From: UBA2336 sp031395485
GTDB lineage: Bacteria; Bacteroidota; Bacteroidia; Cytophagales; Cyclobacteriaceae
Assembly (NCBI GenBank): GCA_031395485.1
Contig: JANNUS010000012.1
Coordinates: 248,001-312,000 of the forward strand
Reading direction: 5' to 3'
Length of the DNA stretch: 64,000 nucleotides
Below are positions 27,461 through 36,643 of this stretch, one piece after another. Under the pieces are notes generated by a model. That model made no database searches. It was not told the DNA's origin and worked only from the letters and a program-made list of their open reading frames with translations. A program made the position numbers and the translations under genes. The first letter of the stretch is position 1; each line of letters begins with the position of its first letter.

Positions 27461-30400
27461 CTAAATTTTGATAGTAGCATAAAATCCTCCAAGGGTACTA
27501 TTGTTCATTTCCAACGTACCTCCAATAATGCTTACACGTGCCTCAATGTTTTTAAATCCATGTCCTACTTTGATCACTTTAGGCAAACCCTTCCCGTTAT
27601 CCGAATATGAAAATTGGATATGACCTGCCATTTGCTGTAGATCTATGCATATTCGAGTCGCATCCGCATGCTTTAATGTATTGTTGATCATTTCCATACA
27701 AATTCGATAGAGGGCAAGTTCTACAGGCATGGACCAGCGAGGTAATTCATCGGAGGCATGTAAGTCAACAATTATTTTTTCTGAGTGTTGTATTTGAACA
27801 ACGATAGCCTCCAACGTTTTTACCAACCCAAAATTTTCAAGTTGTGGAGGCATAAGGTCATGGCTTATTCTGCGCATGGTTGCCAATGCAGTTTCTGTAA
27901 GCATACGTGCTTGTTGCAACCCTGCAGGCATTGCAGAGTCTGTCAACTTCATATTTTGAATCTGAACCAGGTGCATGCGCGCTATGGAGAGAACAGCTCC
28001 AAGTTCGTCATGTAAATCCTGAGCAATGCGTTTTCGCTCTTCTTCTTGTGTTTGAATACTTGATTTTAATAATTGTTGTTGGTGAACATATTTCACTTCA
28101 ATCTCTAATAGACTTTTCGCTTTTTCGAGTTCAGCATTTTTCTCTTCTAAGTACGAAGCTTGCGCGAGCAATTCTTCGTTCTGAGCTTCTATTTGATCTT
28201 TTTGTTGTTGGATTTTTTGTGTACGCTCACCTACAATTCTTTCAAGCTTCTTAGTCTCCCATTTAAGTTGATTAACTTTATAATAATAGACCAAAACGAC
28301 AGAAACCAATAAGAATATTCCTGATCCAAACCACACCCATCGATTGGTCCAGAATGGTGCTTGAATGGTAACTGTTATAGATGCTCCTGTTGTTTCCCAG
28401 TTACCATATGAATCTGAAGATTGAATTCTAAACACATAATCCCCAGGAGGGATGTTTGTAAAACTAATATGGCGCAAATTTCCAATATCATTCCATTGGT
28501 TGTCATAGTTTTCCAAGGTATAACGGTAACGCGAACGTCCTGGCAATGAAAATCCAATGTCTACCACATCAAATCCAAAGTCGCGCTCATCGTATTGAAG
28601 CGTTAGTACCTGATTTTTTTTGTTATTGTCTTCCGTAACATAACCGGAATAATCTTTCAACAACGTATTATTGACATAGTACCCGGAGATGATCGATTGC
28701 GGTATGGAATTGGAGGTAACAATTTCTTTTGGGTGGAAATAGGTAACTCCATTCACTCCACCAAAGTACATTTTTCCCGAAGCCGATTTGAAATAAGCTC
28801 CTGTATTAAATTCGTTAGACTGAAGCCCATCGTATACATCAAAGTTTCTAACTCTTTTTGTTACTGGATTAAATTCACATAAACCCTTATTCGTGCTTAA
28901 CCATAGATTATGGCTGTCGTCTTCTAAAATGCCGTACACTACATTATTAGGCAGTCCATCCTTATCAGTATAATGTGTAAAATTATTTTGTTGAAAATTG
29001 TATAAACAAAGCCCTTCACTGTTGCTTCCTATCCAGATATTATTTCTTGAGTCACAAAAAATGATTTTTATACTTGCACTACGGGGAGCGCTTGTTGGAC
29101 TTCCTGGGTCATATGTAAACTGTTGAAGTATTTTTCCCGTGCTGATACTCGCAATTGTTAATTTGTCATAGGTATGGTGAACGCCTACGCCTCCGTAGTT
29201 AGTCCACAGAGAATCTTCAATAATGAGTTGTGGAGTTATAAGACCTGCACTAGAGACTGTTTCAATTTTATTGATTTCTCTTATCCACTCTATATCCAAC
29301 TCATCAGGCATTAAGTCTGTTTTATAAAAATCCTTCCAATCATGCATTTTAGTAAACTGATTATTTTTTAGTTTGTATAACCCACCGGCAGCGTTACACC
29401 ATAGTGCGCCACTCTTATCCATAGACATTCGATAAATTCGTGTAGGAAAACTTAAATGTTGCGATTTGCCATCCTTAAGATTAACAATATCTAAACCTGC
29501 TGGAGTTGAAACATAAATAGTCGTGTCGTTTTCTGTGTAAATAGCATCTACATATGCATGGCTCAACCGATAAGTTGAATTGGGAGAGGTATCAATAAGT
29601 CCAAATCGATTAGTTTGCGGATTGTACTTTTTTAATCCATAGCCATTGGTGCCAATCCATACAACACCATCACGGGTTGTATACATACTATTTATATAGG
29701 TTAAGTTTGATCCGGGAGTGATTGCTTGAGCCGGAATGTGTTGCACTAATCTTCCCAATGAATCATGAACATTAATCCCATCCTGTCCACCAACCCAATA
29801 ATTGGTGCTGACCTTGGTCATAAATTCACCACCTTCTTTTATAAAAATATTCCATGAATTGGTTTGATTGTTAAACTTTGAAAACCCATTATTATTTGAT
29901 ATGATCAATTGATCCATTCTTTCAGAAAATATGGGCAGACCCGATACACTGGTTTCTTTCCAATCCTTCTCGTTTTGAAATTTATGAAGCGTCTTCTCTG
30001 CAAAGATCCAATCACCTTCGCTTTTTGTTTCAACGTAATCCCATACTTTCTTCAGATGCTTAAACTCTTTTTTGGTAAATAAACGCTCTGTTTCCGGATT
30101 GAAAAAAAGCAACTCTTCGCCTGATGTAATGGCAAATGAACGATCACGACAAACAAAAATTCGGATGGGATCTGTATTCGGTAATACCCTGTAGTTTGTA
30201 AACGTTCCAGTGGCAGCGTTGTATTTGCTTAAGTAGCCTAATGTACCAACCCATAAATCATTCTCATGGTCTAAAAACAGATTAATGATATAGTTTTTCG
30301 GTAGGGTAGTGGAGTCACCTTCTTTGTGTCGGAATACCTCAAATGAATAACCATCATATCGGTTTAATCCATCCTGAGTACCAATCCACAAGTAACCAAG

Positions 30401-30538
30401 TTTATCCTGAACCATACAAAGTGCGCCAGATTGCGACAGGCCATCATCAACCGTGATGCTCTCAAAGCGATAGCTTTTCTGGGCAAAGCACATCGTGCCC
30501 AGCAGGGTTAACAATAATAATGAGAATACGTATCGCAT
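27461..30538 (-). CDS. Two-component sensor kinase with periplasmic Reg_prop propeller, Y_Y_Y and HisKA_3
   Basis: About 1025 residues from the ATG at 30538 (MRYVFSLLLLTLLGTMCFAQ, a signal peptide); an ATG five codons earlier is less likely. The exported part carries Reg_prop repeats (LGYLWIGTQDGLNRYDG, VVWIGTNGYGLKKYNP, NIWIGSNSEGLCLYN, NLWLSTNKGLCEFNP) forming two propellers. A Y_Y_Y domain (about 690-760) and one TM helix (WVWFGSGIFLLVSVVLVYYY) follow. Next come a coiled coil, the HisKA_3 dimerisation helix with phospho-His (RIAQDLHDELGAV, about residue 843) and a HATPase domain (N-box NNTLKHADA, SYSDNGKGL). Unlike many Bacteroidota propeller kinases it has no receiver or AraC domain fused; the regulator is the separate next gene. 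The ligand is unknown. Confidence 0.93.
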   Translation of the reverse strand: MRYVFSLLLLTLLGTMCFAQKSYRFESITVDDGLSQSGALCMVQDKLGYLWIGTQDGLNRYDGYSFEVFRHKEGDSTTLPKNYIINLFLDHENDLWVGTLGYLSKYNAATGTFTNYRVLPNTDPIRIFVCRDRSFAITSGEELLFFNPETERLFTKKEFKHLKKVWDYVETKSEGDWIFAEKTLHKFQNEKDWKETSVSGLPIFSERMDQLIISNNNGFSKFNNQTNSWNIFIKEGGEFMTKVSTNYWVGGQDGINVHDSLGRLVQHIPAQAITPGSNLTYINSMYTTRDGVVWIGTNGYGLKKYNPQTNRFGLIDTSPNSTYRLSHAYVDAIYTENDTTIYVSTPAGLDIVNLKDGKSQHLSFPTRIYRMSMDKSGALWCNAAGGLYKLKNNQFTKMHDWKDFYKTDLMPDELDIEWIREINKIETVSSAGLITPQLIIEDSLWTNYGGVGVHHTYDKLTIASISTGKILQQFTYDPGSPTSAPRSASIKIIFCDSRNNIWIGSNSEGLCLYNFQQNNFTHYTDKDGLPNNVVYGILEDDSHNLWLSTNKGLCEFNPVTKRVRNFDVYDGLQSNEFNTGAYFKSASGKMYFGGVNGVTYFHPKEIVTSNSIPQSIISGYYVNNTLLKDYSGYVTEDNNKKNQVLTLQYDERDFGFDVVDIGFSLPGRSRYRYTLENYDNQWNDIGNLRHISFTNIPPGDYVFRIQSSDSYGNWETTGASITVTIQAPFWTNRWVWFGSGIFLLVSVVLVYYYKVNQLKWETKKLERIVGERTQKIQQQKDQIEAQNEELLAQASYLEEKNAELEKAKSLLEIEVKYVHQQQLLKSSIQTQEEERKRIAQDLHDELGAVLSIARMHLVQIQNMKLTDSAMPAGLQQARMLTETALATMRRISHDLMPPQLENFGLVKTLEAIVVQIQHSEKIIVDLHASDELPRWSMPVELALYRICMEMINNTLKHADATRICIDLQQMAGHIQFSYSDNGKGLPKVIKVGHGFKNIEARVSIIGGTLEMNNSTLGGFYATIKI

Positions 30539-30590
30539 TGAGTCCAAACCCAAATATGGTTGTAAAAATAGACAACTGGTAGTTGAATGA

Positions 30591-30670
30591 AAGCAGGTAT
30601 AAATACCTGTTTTTAAAATCGGGTATTTATCCTCTAACCTATCAGTTTTTAAGTAATGAAATTTGATTGT
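30591..30670 (+). promoter_or_regulatory. Regulatory block with palindrome CAGGTAT-AA-ATACCTG, copy 1
   Basis: The perfect 16-bp palindrome at 30594-30609 sits in an ~80-bp block that aligns without gaps to 32500-32579. The first 34 bases are identical and a downstream AAGTA-n-TGAA-n-TTTGA segment is conserved, probably the -7 region. This copy lies between the divergent sensor kinase (start 30538) and the hemopexin-like gene (start 30694), so it could control both. The shared block and its fixed spacing point to a transcription-factor site plus promoter. Confidence 0.75.
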
Positions 30671-30693
30671 AAAGAAATTAAAACCCTATTCTT

Positions 30694-32433
30694 ATGAAAT
30701 ATCTAAAAACATGGGCCCTAGCATTATTTATTTTTTGCGGAGTTATTGAGACTGCTACTGCTCAAAACTGGCCATCGCTGGATGCGGTGGTGTACAACAA
30801 CATCTCCGATAAGTATTACTTTTTTTATGGAAAGTACTGTGTAATAAAGGAACGTGGAAAATACATTGATGGACTTCCTTTATTAATTACTGATGAGTGG
30901 GAGGGGTTTCCACAATCCTGGAATGGTGGAAATATTGATGCTGTCTGCTTTGTAAGCGATGTTATGTCACAAGTTGGTATGCTAGGAGCGCAGCAGAAAG
31001 GCACTTACTGGTTCTTTAAAGGAGACGAAGTATGCTCCAAGGTGATGGGCGAACGCATGAGTAGTCCATTTAAGCTGAATTCAAAAGCAGGTTTTCAAGG
31101 TATACCCTGGAACAGCGTTGATGCCGTTACATTCAATACTTCCAGCCAAACCTATTATTTCTTTAAAGGCAATGAGTATGTATCAAAGAAGAAAGGTGAA
31201 GCGGTAAGTACAACAAAAGTTAGAACAGATTCGAAAGAGGGTTTTATAAACATTGGGGGCGATCGTCCTATCAAAGCAGTTGATTTCAGTCAAGACAATC
31301 GTGAGTACTACTTCTTTTGGGATTCGTATTACATGACTAAGGTGATGGGTAAAGATATTCCTGCAGGTACACAACCCCGCAGATATGAAAATGATGGTCA
31401 GAGTGGATTCAAATGGGCTGAAAGGTCTGCCAACAATTTTATCGGATTAGCTAACGAGGCAGGTTATCTCTCCAACTTTTATGTAAGCTGGGAATCGGGT
31501 GGAAGAAATGAGAGTTGGAGTAAAAAAGGAGTAGCGCTTACCTATGAAAAGCTAGTAAAGTTGCCAATGGATGCGCGTAACATAAAAATTTCTTGCAGAG
31601 TATATGATGAGTTTGGTAGGGATAAAAATGGTCCATATGTTTTCAATGAATCAATGAACATTCCACCAAACAAATGGTATAAAGTTTATGGTACAGTATT
31701 CGAACCTAAATGGAAAACAGAAAAAAATTCAACGAACATACTTGGTTCAGTGGAAAACTTCTTCAACCAAGATATAGGAAAGGCTTTTGAATCTGCTATG
31801 GAACAGGTGAACAATGCTATGAACGATGCACAATATGCCATAGTGAAACAAATGGCAAAAAGTGATGCATCAAAATACAGTTCAATCATTAGCAAGCTAG
31901 GCACAGCTGCCCAAAGCCTGGTGCGAAACGATCCGGGCTTTGTGGATGGTTTGTTACGCGCAGCAAGAGATAAGAGTGCAGCGCGAAATGGAGAGTTTGT
32001 AAAAAGATTATTGAGCAGACCCGAGATGGCAGAAATTGTTAGGGCTTCGGGTTTCGAAACGCTGAGTGTTGGCTTTACGAGTGGAGCATCTGCTGTTATT
32101 GGAACTGAAGGTGCATTTGGATATGCCGTATCATTTAACGGTAGTCAGGTATTGGGTTTTGCTGGTCTTGATGGTAGCATCGGTGTTCAGTCAGGTGTTG
32201 GTGCAGGTGCACAGTTTGGTATTTGGCAAGGTCCACCATCTGGTATGGAAGGATCTGGCGCTGCTGTTAGCATTGAGGTAGGGTCTGGTGCTGGCGTTTC
32301 ATTCTCCATCGCATACAATATTGAAATTGTAAACAATGCTCCCAACTTTACTTTTGCCGGTATTGTAGTTACACCTAGCGTTGGTGCTGGTGTGGGTGGT
32401 TCGGTAAGCAGTGGTTATTCATGGGTGTACTAA
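30694..32433 (+). CDS. Secreted hemopexin-repeat protein with thiol-cytolysin-C-terminal-like sandwich
   Basis: 579 residues. Signal peptide MKYLKTWALALFIFCGVIETATAQ, then four hemopexin-type repeats at about residues 27-245, each with a D-A-V/I-x-F core and a YYFFxGxxY-type strand (SDKYYFFYGKYCVI; GTYWFFKGDEVCSK; SQTYYFFKGNEYVSK; NREYYFFWDSYYMTK). Residues about 255-345 resemble the C-terminal sandwich of cholesterol-dependent cytolysins (GYLSNFYVSWESG; LPMDARNIKISCRVYDE; KWYKVYGTVFEP), but the Trp-rich undecapeptide is absent. A helical stretch (about 350-450) and a Gly-rich beta tail follow (FTSGASAVIGTEGAFGYAVS; GSIGVQSGVGAGAQFGIW). It could be adhesive, ligand-binding or membrane-acting. 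The sandwich assignment is from pattern only. Confidence 0.75.
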   Translation: MKYLKTWALALFIFCGVIETATAQNWPSLDAVVYNNISDKYYFFYGKYCVIKERGKYIDGLPLLITDEWEGFPQSWNGGNIDAVCFVSDVMSQVGMLGAQQKGTYWFFKGDEVCSKVMGERMSSPFKLNSKAGFQGIPWNSVDAVTFNTSSQTYYFFKGNEYVSKKKGEAVSTTKVRTDSKEGFINIGGDRPIKAVDFSQDNREYYFFWDSYYMTKVMGKDIPAGTQPRRYENDGQSGFKWAERSANNFIGLANEAGYLSNFYVSWESGGRNESWSKKGVALTYEKLVKLPMDARNIKISCRVYDEFGRDKNGPYVFNESMNIPPNKWYKVYGTVFEPKWKTEKNSTNILGSVENFFNQDIGKAFESAMEQVNNAMNDAQYAIVKQMAKSDASKYSSIISKLGTAAQSLVRNDPGFVDGLLRAARDKSAARNGEFVKRLLSRPEMAEIVRASGFETLSVGFTSGASAVIGTEGAFGYAVSFNGSQVLGFAGLDGSIGVQSGVGAGAQFGIWQGPPSGMEGSGAAVSIEVGSGAGVSFSIAYNIEIVNNAPNFTFAGIVVTPSVGAGVGGSVSSGYSWVY

Positions 32434-32499
32434 AAACGATCTGTAGTTAAATGAAAACTCTATCGCCAACCCTTTCCATAGACTTGGCAAGCTAATATG

Positions 32500-32579
32500 A
32501 AGCAGGTATAAATACCTGTTTTTAAAATCGGGTGTTTATGCTCTTACCTAGTAGGTACTAAGTATTGAATTTTGAACAC
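32500..32579 (+). promoter_or_regulatory. Regulatory block with palindrome CAGGTAT-AA-ATACCTG, copy 2
   Basis: Palindrome at 32503-32518, in the same block as 30591-30670 with about a dozen and a half substitutions and no gaps. It lies 92 bases before the ATG of the GloVer lipoprotein gene (85 bases in copy 1). The conservation continues across an in-frame TTG at 32565, which argues that this TTG is promoter sequence and not the start of the gene. Confidence 0.75.
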
Positions 32580-32609
32580 GAGCTAACTAAAACACTTAAA
32601 CCTAAAAAA

Positions 32610-33815
32610 ATGAAAACCTCAAATAGAAATTTAGTCGTAAAAGCCTTCTGCTTGGCTGCCCTTATTGGACTACTGTTTAGTTGTTCAAGTGAAGAAGATG
32701 CAATTCCGGGTAAAGAAATACTGTTTGGAATGACAAGTGCAGGTGGAGCAAATGGTAATGGAGTAATTTTTAGCGTAAATACAGATAGCACTGGCATTAA
32801 GGTGGAGCACAACTTTACAGGCGAGGATGGAGATATCCCAATAGGACGCCTTGCTATGGGAAGTAATGGAAAGTTATACGGAATGACTCAAAGTGGCGGA
32901 GTAAACAATGCCGGAGTTATATTCGAGTATGATCAAAACACGCACACGTACACCAAGAAAATTGACTTTACTAACACAACGGGTGAGGCAATGGGCAGTG
33001 GATGGAAATACAAACTTACCTTAGTTAACAAAAAATTTTATGGAATAACAGAGTTTGGAGGATTAAACGGTGCAGGTGTTCTCTTTGAATATGACCCTGC
33101 CACCAACATCTATAAAAATAAATTTAATTTCATTGATGAATCTGGCTCTCGACCTCACGGGTTTCTTACGGTGGCCAATGGCAAGTTGTATGGTACAACA
33201 TTTACCGGTGGGCTTAATACTGGAACGCTTTTTGAATACGATCCTGCCACCAGCACTTACACTAAAAAATTTGATTTTGGTGGTGATAACGGAACTTTTC
33301 CTCATAGCGGCCTTACAGTAGTCAAAAGCAAGCTATACGGAACGACTCTTGATGAAGGTGTCAATGATTTGGGTGTTTTGTTTGCGTACGACTTAGCCAC
33401 CAACACATATACAAAAAAACTCGATTTTACTGGAACGACTGGCGTGGTAATAGGTAGTCACGGAACTTGGGGTAGCCTTACGTTGGTCAACGGTAAATTG
33501 TACGGACTATCTGTGGTAGGAGGAGCCAATAATATGGGTGTTCTGTTCGAATACAACCCCGCTAATAATGCATACAGCAAGAAGCTTGATTTTACTGGAG
33601 ATACGGGATTGGTAAAGGGCTCTTCCCCTGAAGGCGGCCTTACCCTAAGCAGAAATGGAAAATTATATGGTATGACTGTTGGTGGAGGATTTTTTGCTCA
33701 GGGAGTATTGTTTGAGTATGACCCGGCAACCGGCTCCTATGTGATCATGCATGATTTTACAAATAATACAGGTAGAAACCCATCAACTGAGTTGGTGTCC
33801 GTAATTGTCAAATAA
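32610..33815 (+). CDS. GloVer-type tandem-repeat lipoprotein
   Basis: About 401 residues from the ATG at 32610. An upstream TTG start at 32565 is rejected because it lies in the conserved promoter block and because the ATG gives a lipoprotein signal (VVKAFCLAALIGLLFSC). The body is a chain of seven or eight repeats of about 45-50 residues with the core GKLYGMTxxGGxNNxGVLFEYDPATNTYTKK, a pattern known in Bacteroidota as choice-of-anchor GloVer repeats and predicted to form a beta-propeller. No catalytic residues are seen. It shares its promoter block with the hemopexin-repeat gene upstream, so the two are probably coregulated. Confidence 0.85.
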   Translation: MKTSNRNLVVKAFCLAALIGLLFSCSSEEDAIPGKEILFGMTSAGGANGNGVIFSVNTDSTGIKVEHNFTGEDGDIPIGRLAMGSNGKLYGMTQSGGVNNAGVIFEYDQNTHTYTKKIDFTNTTGEAMGSGWKYKLTLVNKKFYGITEFGGLNGAGVLFEYDPATNIYKNKFNFIDESGSRPHGFLTVANGKLYGTTFTGGLNTGTLFEYDPATSTYTKKFDFGGDNGTFPHSGLTVVKSKLYGTTLDEGVNDLGVLFAYDLATNTYTKKLDFTGTTGVVIGSHGTWGSLTLVNGKLYGLSVVGGANNMGVLFEYNPANNAYSKKLDFTGDTGLVKGSSPEGGLTLSRNGKLYGMTVGGGFFAQGVLFEYDPATGSYVIMHDFTNNTGRNPSTELVSVIVK

Positions 33816-33848
33816 ACTTACGATCTGTGCAAATGCTTAGTTACTTTA

Positions 33849-34910
33849 ATGAGACCTATTAAAAGATTTAACTCTATGAGAATTGTAGAATCACCATGGC
33901 TTTTATTGTTTATGATGCTTTCTATTATTTCAGAAGCTCAACAAGTAAACCCCTTACTAAAACAGTATGCCGGTACTTACTATAAGCTTGGACAAAGAGA
34001 GAGTAAGCCGACTGGATTTTCTGAAAAAATGGTATTGACTGCAGACGGAAGATTGACAACTACTTACTTCCCATTAGAATATGAAGGTGCTGCAAGAGTG
34101 GCGCAAAAACGTACAGGAACATGGAGCACAAGCGAGGTAGGTATTAAACTTAATATCATTGGAATTGATCCAGCCACAAAAAAATCGATTACAATTGAAG
34201 AAGAGTATAAACTTATTGAACCTGAATACAGGCTTCGGGAAGGTACTTTTAGCGGATACGATGGTTGGCTTGTTAAGCTGATCGTTACCAATCCTGCTTT
34301 TTTAACCAAGTATGCAGGCAAATATAATCTGGTACGTTATAGCAGCGAAGTAGATGATTATACACCTATCATAGTGCTGAAGGCTGATGGAACTTGTTCC
34401 AAAACGGCTTTAGAAAGTGTGCCTGTGAAGGGAACATGGAAAGCGATTGATGGTGTCATTCAATTATCCCTGAAAGAAAAAAATGGCGAAGAAATAACGG
34501 AGTTCGCTATTAAAGACGGTTTATTTACCGATGTGCTAGACTACCAACTAAAAAAAGTAGTTCCACCACCACCGCCTAGCCCTTATTTTAGTAAGTATGC
34601 TGGTACCTATCAGTTGTTTGTTGGGGAAACCCGCACTACAGATAAATATATGCTGAAAGCTGATGGAACTGGAACGTTGGCCACTTATTTTGATGCAGAT
34701 GGTAATCCGAGTACAACACCAATAGTGTCGAAGGGTACCTGGAAAGCCAGCGAAGGACTCATACAACTGTACATTTTTCCAGATGATGGCGGGAGGGGAG
34801 GAGACCATGATGGAGGATTGATTACAGACTATAGATTAGAGAATGGTGTTTTTCGAGCTGGAGATTTAATTTTGAAAAAAGTGGTAAAATCTGCTCCACC
34901 AAAGAAGTGA
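33849..34910 (+). CDS. Secreted protein of three tandem lipocalin-like repeats
   Basis: 353 residues (or 344 from a second ATG at 33876; both give a signal peptide ending near ISEAQ). Three repeats of about 95-110 residues start KQYAGTYYKLG (about residue 38), TKYAGKYNLV (about 154) and SKYAGTYQLF (about 250). Each continues with a strand ending LKADGT/LTADGR and a KGTW-x-A/S segment (GTWSTSEVGIKLNI, GTWKAIDGVIQLSL, GTWKASEGLIQLYI). The last two are joined by a proline linker (PPPPPSP). The repeat resembles small lipocalin-like sandwiches but I cannot name the family. It starts 33 bases after the GloVer gene and is probably cotranscribed with it; a short gap leads to lemA copy 1. Confidence 0.75.
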   Translation: MRPIKRFNSMRIVESPWLLLFMMLSIISEAQQVNPLLKQYAGTYYKLGQRESKPTGFSEKMVLTADGRLTTTYFPLEYEGAARVAQKRTGTWSTSEVGIKLNIIGIDPATKKSITIEEEYKLIEPEYRLREGTFSGYDGWLVKLIVTNPAFLTKYAGKYNLVRYSSEVDDYTPIIVLKADGTCSKTALESVPVKGTWKAIDGVIQLSLKEKNGEEITEFAIKDGLFTDVLDYQLKKVVPPPPPSPYFSKYAGTYQLFVGETRTTDKYMLKADGTGTLATYFDADGNPSTTPIVSKGTWKASEGLIQLYIFPDDGGRGGDHDGGLITDYRLENGVFRAGDLILKKVVKSAPPKK

Positions 34911-34951
34911 TCAAGTTCACTCATGTTACTTAACTACAAACAATACTATTT

Positions 34952-35509
34952 ATGATTTCGATTCTTATTTCCATTGGCGCAGTGCTGCTTGTTATAATTT
35001 TGATGTATAACAATCTTGTTGGCGCCCGAAATAATGTTGAAAATGCATTTGGTGGTATTGATGCCATGCTTAAAAAACGTTACGACCTCATTCCTAATTT
35101 GGTCGAAACTGTGAAAGTTTATTTAAAGCATGAGAAAGAAACACTTACACAAATAACCGCACTTCGAAACAAAGCTTCTTCCGGTTCTCTTTCTACCGAT
35201 GAAAAAATTGGGTTAGATAATCAACTTTCGGGTATGATGCGCAACGTAATGGTGGCAGTAGAAGCTTACCCTGATTTAAAAGCAAGTGAGCAGTTTACCA
35301 TGCTGCAACGAACCTGGAATGAATCGGAAGAACAAATCTCTGCAGCTCGAAGAAATTATAACTCGGCCGTAACCCAGTACAACAATGCCATTGAAAAATT
35401 TCCGTCTAATATTCTGGCAGGCATGTTTAATCACAAACGCAAACCTGTTTTTGAAATACCGGAAGCGGAGCGTCAGAATGTAAGTGCTGTTTCCATGTTT
35501 AATAGCTAA
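34952..35509 (+). CDS. lemA: LemA family membrane protein, copy 1
   Basis: 185 residues: one N-terminal TM helix (ISILISIGAVLLVIILM), then the LemA helical bundle with the signatures YNNLVGARNNVENAFGGID, LKKRYDLIPNLVETVK and ISAARRNYNSAVTQYNNAIE. LemA proteins are anchored with the soluble part outside the membrane in most models; their biochemical role is not settled. It is five bases upstream of a DUF3137 gene and a lipoprotein gene follows, a three-gene module that recurs at 39464-41802. The two LemA copies differ at about 19 of 167 positions after the TM helix (my hand count). Confidence 0.93.
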   Translation: MISILISIGAVLLVIILMYNNLVGARNNVENAFGGIDAMLKKRYDLIPNLVETVKVYLKHEKETLTQITALRNKASSGSLSTDEKIGLDNQLSGMMRNVMVAVEAYPDLKASEQFTMLQRTWNESEEQISAARRNYNSAVTQYNNAIEKFPSNILAGMFNHKRKPVFEIPEAERQNVSAVSMFNS

Positions 35510-35514
35510 GTAAT

Positions 35515-36552
35515 ATGAAGACAAACGAAGAGTTTAAGGCGTTTTATCAAGCCACGCTTCTCCCTATTATGAAGGAAATAGAAGTGGATCGCAAAAAACT
35601 CATGTGGAAGATGTTGCCTTTTTTTGTGTTGGGTTACCCTGTTTTATTCACTCTTATTGGATGTTTCGCATACATTATTATTCAGAGCAAAACCAATCCT
35701 GGTTTCGAAGATACCCCTGAAGGACAATTTGTATTTCTATTAGCTGGAGGATGTTTTTATGGTGGAGGTCTTATCGGCTTTATTTATTGGCTCTTTAATC
35801 GTTTCAGTTTTAAGAAAAAAATTGGTGCTATAAAACATCGATTTAAAATGGAAGTGATAAGTAAGATGGTAAAGCTTGTTGATGAAAGCTTGCACTACGA
35901 ACCGCATACTGGTATAAGTCACGGAGAGTATGAACAAAGTAAAATTTTTATAACAACGGTTGACCGGTATCACTGCGAAGATATGGTTAGCGGTAAACTC
36001 GGAAGCACTGCTATTCGCTTTTCCGAAGTGCATTCAGAAAAAAGAACTCAATCCGGAGGCAAAGGGGAAGTAGAGAAGTGGAAAACAATTTTTAAGGGAA
36101 TTTTATTTGTAGCTGACTTCAATAAAAAGTTTAATGGAAGAACGGTGGTGTTAGAAGATGTGGCAGAAAGTGTTTTTGGAAGCATCGGTACCATGTTCCA
36201 AAAAATAAACAAGTTCAGAGATCCGTTGATTAAAATGGAAGATGTTGAATTTGAAAAAGCGTTTGCTGTTTATGGTACCAACTCGGTAGAAGCGCACTAC
36301 ATCCTTTCTCCTTCACTGATGAAGCGCATCGTTGAGTTTCGCAAGAAGTCTGGCCTGATTAATTTATCCTTTATTGAGTCCCACGTTTATATTGCAATTC
36401 CTGTGGATGCTACTGTAAACCTATTTGAACCAAAAATTTATAGTACACTTATTAATTATAATCGGATTGCAGGCTATAACAAGTACCTGATGTTGGTTGC
36501 CGGCATTGTCGAAGATCTTAATCTAAATATGCGCATCTGGACGAAAGAGTAG
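35515..36552 (+). CDS. DUF3137 membrane protein, copy 1
   Basis: 345 residues. A charged N-terminal helix (FYQATLLPIMKEIEVDRKKL), two TM helices (about 35-58 and 70-100), then a soluble domain with the family hallmarks: YEQSKIFITTVDRYHCEDMV, GKLGSTAIRFSEVHSEKRT, IFKGILFVADFNKKFNGRTVV and the C-terminal SFIESHVYIAIPV. DUF3137 genes commonly follow lemA, and the pair is thought to work together at the membrane; no activity is established. The gap after lemA is five bases. Paralogous to the gene at 40030. Confidence 0.9.
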   Translation: MKTNEEFKAFYQATLLPIMKEIEVDRKKLMWKMLPFFVLGYPVLFTLIGCFAYIIIQSKTNPGFEDTPEGQFVFLLAGGCFYGGGLIGFIYWLFNRFSFKKKIGAIKHRFKMEVISKMVKLVDESLHYEPHTGISHGEYEQSKIFITTVDRYHCEDMVSGKLGSTAIRFSEVHSEKRTQSGGKGEVEKWKTIFKGILFVADFNKKFNGRTVVLEDVAESVFGSIGTMFQKINKFRDPLIKMEDVEFEKAFAVYGTNSVEAHYILSPSLMKRIVEFRKKSGLINLSFIESHVYIAIPVDATVNLFEPKIYSTLINYNRIAGYNKYLMLVAGIVEDLNLNMRIWTKE

Positions 36553-36643
36553 CAAAATTATCTGGATAAGAAAAAGCCTAAACATGACAGTAGCCAGCAA
36601 GGTACACCAGCATCTTCCTCAAACACAAGTAGAGAAGATTAGA

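Noticed and set aside
30594..30609. A canonical NarL 7-2-7 site
   Set aside because: The half-sites face outward (CAGGTA...TACCTG) and do not follow TACYNMT with a two-base spacer, so only a generic inverted-repeat site is claimed.
30694..32433. A functional cholesterol-dependent cytolysin
   Set aside because: The membrane-inserting domains and the Trp-rich undecapeptide are absent; only domain-4-like spacing is seen.
32565..32609. TTG at 32565 as the start of the GloVer lipoprotein gene
   Set aside because: The TTG lies in the promoter block conserved with 30591-30670, and the ATG at 32610 gives a proper lipoprotein signal.
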